Shown here one piece after another: positions 36,163 through 38,461 of a stretch of DNA of 38,461 bases. The stretch comes from Pyxidicoccus fallax. Lineage in GTDB: Bacteria; Myxococcota; Myxococcia; Myxococcales; Myxococcaceae. Numbering within the stretch: the stretch's first letter is position 1; the number at the start of each line of letters is the position of its first letter. A program made the translations under genes and the position numbers. The stretch is taken from the NCBI RefSeq assembly GCF_012933655.1, contig NZ_JABBJJ010000091.1:1-38461 (forward strand). The letters run 5' to 3'. The notes below the pieces were generated by a model. The model saw nothing but the letters and a program-made list of their open reading frames with translations, was not told the DNA's origin and did no database searches.

Positions 36163-37205
36163 GCAGTCTTCCCCGGCGCGAGCCATCCGCCGCCGACCCC
36201 ATCAGCGAGCTGTCGTTGGACGCGCTCTCGCGCGAGGCCCAGGCCCTGCGTGAGCGGTTGAACCGCTTCCGGCTGTCGTTGGGCCGGCACTTCGTGGGCA
36301 AGCAGGGGCTGGTGGACCTGATGACGGTGGCGGCGGTGGCGCAGGAGCCGCTGCTGCTGGTGGGCCCCCCGGGCACGGCGAAGTCGGACCTGGTGCTGAA
36401 GTTCCGGGACGCGCTGCGCATCCCGAACGAGGACTACTTCGAGTACCTGCTGACGCGCTTCACGGAGCCGTCGGAGGTGCTGGGCCCCATCGACATCAAC
36501 CTGCTGCGCCAGGGCCGCTACATCCGGCGCGAGGGCGGCAAGCTGCCCACGGCGCGGCTGGTGTTCCTGGACGAGGTGTTCAAGGCGAGCTCGGCCATCC
36601 TGAACGCGCTGCTCACGGTCATCAACGAGCGCAAGTTCTACCAGGACGGCGCGCCGCAGCCGGTGCGGCTGAAGGTGCTCTTCGCGGCGACCAACGAGCT
36701 GCCCGAGCACGCGGAGCTGGGGGCGCTGAAGGACCGCTTCTGCCTGAAGGCGGCGTGCCGGCCGGTGCAGGACCGCTACTTCCTGGAGCTGCTGGACTCG
36801 GGCCTGGAATCACAGACACACCGCGAGCTGAACCAGAAGCCCTGGGCGGAGGGGCACGCCACGCTGGACGACGTGCTGAAGGCGCACCGCTACCTGACGC
36901 TGATGATGGGCAAGCGCGAGACGGGCCCGGACGGGCGCGAGCTGCGTGACAGGGATTTGTTCTTCCGGGACGAGCTGCTGCGCGAGTTCCGCCGGGTGGT
37001 GCAGACGCTGACGCGCGAGGACGGCGTGTTCATCAGCGACCGCAAGCTGGTGAAGCTCTACCGGCTGCTGCGCACGCGCGCGTGGATCTTCCACGGCGGC
37101 GCAGTGGAGCGGCAGGACCTCCAGCTCCTCTCCTACCTCGGCGAGAGCCGCGAGGAGATTGACCTGCTGGAGGAGAAGGTGCCCCGGCTGCTGGGGCTGA
37201 CGTGA
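36159..37205 (+). CDS. MoxR family AAA+ ATPase
   Basis: 348-residue cytoplasmic ATPase. Walker A is GPPGTAKS (69-76), Walker B LVFLDEV (134-140), sensor 1 ATNE (Asn179) and the Arg finger region LKDRF (Arg193); RFTEPSEVLGPIDINLL is the helix-2 insert typical of MoxR/RavA. A C-terminal lid and helical tail end with EEKVPRLLGLT. MoxR proteins usually act as chaperones together with a von Willebrand A protein, often encoded immediately downstream. None is found before the window ends. The ATG overlaps the previous stop (ATGA), closing a seven-gene coupled operon. Confidence 0.9.
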   Translation: MSSLPRREPSAADPISELSLDALSREAQALRERLNRFRLSLGRHFVGKQGLVDLMTVAAVAQEPLLLVGPPGTAKSDLVLKFRDALRIPNEDYFEYLLTRFTEPSEVLGPIDINLLRQGRYIRREGGKLPTARLVFLDEVFKASSAILNALLTVINERKFYQDGAPQPVRLKVLFAATNELPEHAELGALKDRFCLKAACRPVQDRYFLELLDSGLESQTHRELNQKPWAEGHATLDDVLKAHRYLTLMMGKRETGPDGRELRDRDLFFRDELLREFRRVVQTLTREDGVFISDRKLVKLYRLLRTRAWIFHGGAVERQDLQLLSYLGESREEIDLLEEKVPRLLGLT

Positions 37206-37316
37206 AACCGACGCCGCTGTGCCTTCTTCATTCGCGATTCGCTTGGGCACAACGCCACGAGAAGATCGAGAAGGCGAGTGGCGTGAAGGTACTCTCGCCC
37301 GGGCACGTGAGGACGG

Positions 37317-38039
37317 ATGCGCCGTTTTTTCTGGATGGAGGAGGACAGGGTGGTTGCAGCACGGCACGGCGGGGTCGTCGACGCATGGCACAAGTTGTCG
37401 CTGCCCGGCGTGCGGTGTCACACGTGCGGTGCCACCTGGAGCGACGTGGGCTACGAGTACCCGTCCATCGACCTGTCTCAGTTACCCGAGCGCCACGAGT
37501 TCGTGAAGGCCCGGCCCGAGCCGTTCTCCGAGTTCGCGCGCCTGCGTGAGTTGGTGCGCCCCCTGGCACCTCCGAATGCCGAGCTGCCACCTGGAACGGG
37601 CTTCGGCCCGCTGGTGGGGCGTGCGACTGGGGACTTCGGCCCCATCGTCTGGGTGGGAGGAGAGAAACTCCTCCTGCGTCGCGACGTGCTGGAGCGCCTC
37701 CAGTCGGAAGGCGTGCGGGGGTTGCTCGGCTGCCCCACCCAGCTCCGGTTTCGCAAGAAGGATGCACCGGAGTTGCTGGAGCTCCAGGTCGAGCCTCGCG
37801 GCCGGCTGCACCCGGACTGCATCCCCCCGGAGGTGCCTCCGCCGTGCGCCACCTGCGGCCGGCATGGATTCCGGCGGCCAGACGAACCCATCCTCGACGC
37901 GGCCTCGCTGCCCACGGACCTGGACCTGTTCCGGGTGGGCAACTACGCCTCGATGGTCATCTGCACCGAGCGGTTCATGGAAGCGGTGCACCGCCTGCAC
38001 CTGGACGGCATCACCTTCCAGGAGCTGCTCGCGCGGTAG
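37317..38039 (+). CDS. SitI6-family double-CXXCG immunity-type protein
   Basis: 240-residue soluble protein of the myxobacterial double-CXXCG family, members of which protect cells from SitA6 lipoprotein toxins passed between siblings by TraA/TraB outer-membrane exchange. Hallmarks are VRCHTCGATWSDVGYEYPSIDLSQLPERHEF (first CXXCG), the block FARLRELVRPLAPPNAELPPGTGFGPLVG, FRKKDAPELLELQVEPRGRLHPDC, the second CXXCG in CATCGRHGF, and the end CTERFMEAVHRLHLDGITF. The pairs of Cys probably bind zinc. GAGG lies about five bases before the ATG. No SitA-type toxin gene precedes it; the MoxR gene does, 111 bases away. Orphan immunity is therefore likely. Confidence 0.85.
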   Translation: MRRFFWMEEDRVVAARHGGVVDAWHKLSLPGVRCHTCGATWSDVGYEYPSIDLSQLPERHEFVKARPEPFSEFARLRELVRPLAPPNAELPPGTGFGPLVGRATGDFGPIVWVGGEKLLLRRDVLERLQSEGVRGLLGCPTQLRFRKKDAPELLELQVEPRGRLHPDCIPPEVPPPCATCGRHGFRRPDEPILDAASLPTDLDLFRVGNYASMVICTERFMEAVHRLHLDGITFQELLAR

Positions 38040-38290
38040 GCGGGTTCACCGTCGATTGAGCAACCCAAGCTTGGTGGCCGTGGGGTTGCGCCCCTCGCTG
38101 CATTCAGCCGACAAAGCGAGCAAGGACTTGCAGGAAAACACGCTGGACGGAGGATGCGGGTACCGCACCTGCCGCTCCCACTCCTCCTCCAGCCGAGCCA
38201 CCCCAGGCACCGGGCACCACCGTCCCACCAGCACCACCCACGCCCCCCTGAGCTGACGATGAATTCAAGCCCTACCTTCAGGCGAAGAGG
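38040..38290. other. Intergenic region after the SitI6-type gene
   Basis: About 250 bases with lower coding character than its surroundings; no gene recognised. It may hold remnants of a lost toxin gene or of the original operon junction. GAAGAGG (38284-38290) directly precedes the next ATG. Confidence 0.4.
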
Positions 38291-38461
38291 ATGAGCACGG
38301 AGCTGCGAGGACCCCAGGACGCGGAGCGCTGGCTGTGCGCCGGGCTCTGCCTTGCCCGTCAGGACGGCCCCTCCCCCGAGGCCCTCACGGCGGCCATCCC
38401 ATGGCTCCAGGCCACGCTCGCCGAGTCACCCGACCTGCCGCCCCCGGCCTTCGTCTCCGAC
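38291..38461 (+). CDS. Start of an unidentified gene (3' end outside window)
   Basis: 57 codons remain open to the last base of the window. GAAGAGG adjoins the ATG. The visible peptide is soluble and helical: STELRGPQDAERWLCAGLCLARQ, then PEALTAAIPWLQATLAESP and a Pro-rich DLPPPAFVSD. I recognise no family. Same direction and GC-rich coding bias as the fvm-type operon suggest it may be a further component (possibly leading to the missing vWA protein) separated by the SitI6-type insertion. Confidence 0.6.
   Translation, partial: MSTELRGPQDAERWLCAGLCLARQDGPSPEALTAAIPWLQATLAESPDLPPPAFVSD

Noticed and set aside
37273..37299. Hairpin GGCGAG/CTCGCC between MoxR and the SitI6-type gene as terminator
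   Set aside because: Only six pairs with a 15-base loop and no T-tract; too weak to call.

Overview
The window is very GC-rich, densely coding DNA with strong G/C preference at third codon positions. Its gene content points to a myxobacterium of the family Myxococcaceae (Myxococcus, Corallococcus or Pyxidicoccus type). Supporting signs are a Ser/Thr kinase with a PEGA domain, many large lipoproteins, a PilZ-fused sigma-54 activator, and a double-CXXCG protein of the SitI6 immunity type, a family I know only from this group. No rRNA, tRNA, CRISPR array or insertion sequence was recognised.

Layout. 1-6436 (minus strand): the 5' part of a PEGA-domain kinase, a small unknown protein, a lipoprotein with six ASH-like repeats and a VWA domain, and phosphatidylserine synthase. 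6437-12650: a penicillin-acylase-family lipoprotein, a small conserved-looking protein, a ThiF/E1-like adenylyltransferase and an alpha/beta-hydrolase lipoprotein. 12647-17958: a PilZ/AAA+/Fis sigma-54 activator, a GNAT acetyltransferase, a beta-propeller lipoprotein and a pair of zinc-ribbon membrane proteins, the second of DUF4126 type. 18004-22421 (minus): a tight three-gene cassette of a LysM/peptidoglycan-binding-like protein, a metzincin-like metalloprotease and a lipoprotein, which resembles an exported effector unit with a possible immunity protein. 22502-24961 (minus): a TetR - MBL-fold hydrolase - NAD(P)-binding protein operon with a clear promoter/operator palindrome and probably a leaderless mRNA. 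24995-27746 (minus): an M48 metalloprotease followed by an SLC13-type transporter with TrkA-C domains; the M48 frame has no stop before the transporter begins.

28129-37205 (plus) is the most interesting region. Seven genes overlap at every junction: a radical-SAM activase-like protein, an unknown protein, a small coiled-coil protein, a soluble FtsH-like AAA+ zinc protease, an 88-residue protein, a 1134-residue protein with an internal tandem repeat and a helical repeat region, and a MoxR AAA+ ATPase. I interpret this as an FtsH-vWA-MoxR (fvm) type ternary system, a class predicted computationally to act in biological conflict and, as far as I know, without experimental description. The vWA member is not seen here and may lie past the right edge. 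An orphan SitI6-type immunity gene (37317-38039) separates MoxR from the next gene, which begins at 38291 and runs off the window.

How genes may work together. In the fvm operon two NTPases (FtsH and MoxR), a protease active site and a radical-SAM enzyme are translationally coupled with adaptor-like proteins, suggesting a regulated complex that remodels or degrades a target when triggered. In the LysM cassette the first protein probably aids export or wall binding of the protease, and the lipoprotein may protect the producer. These roles are inferred from family and context.
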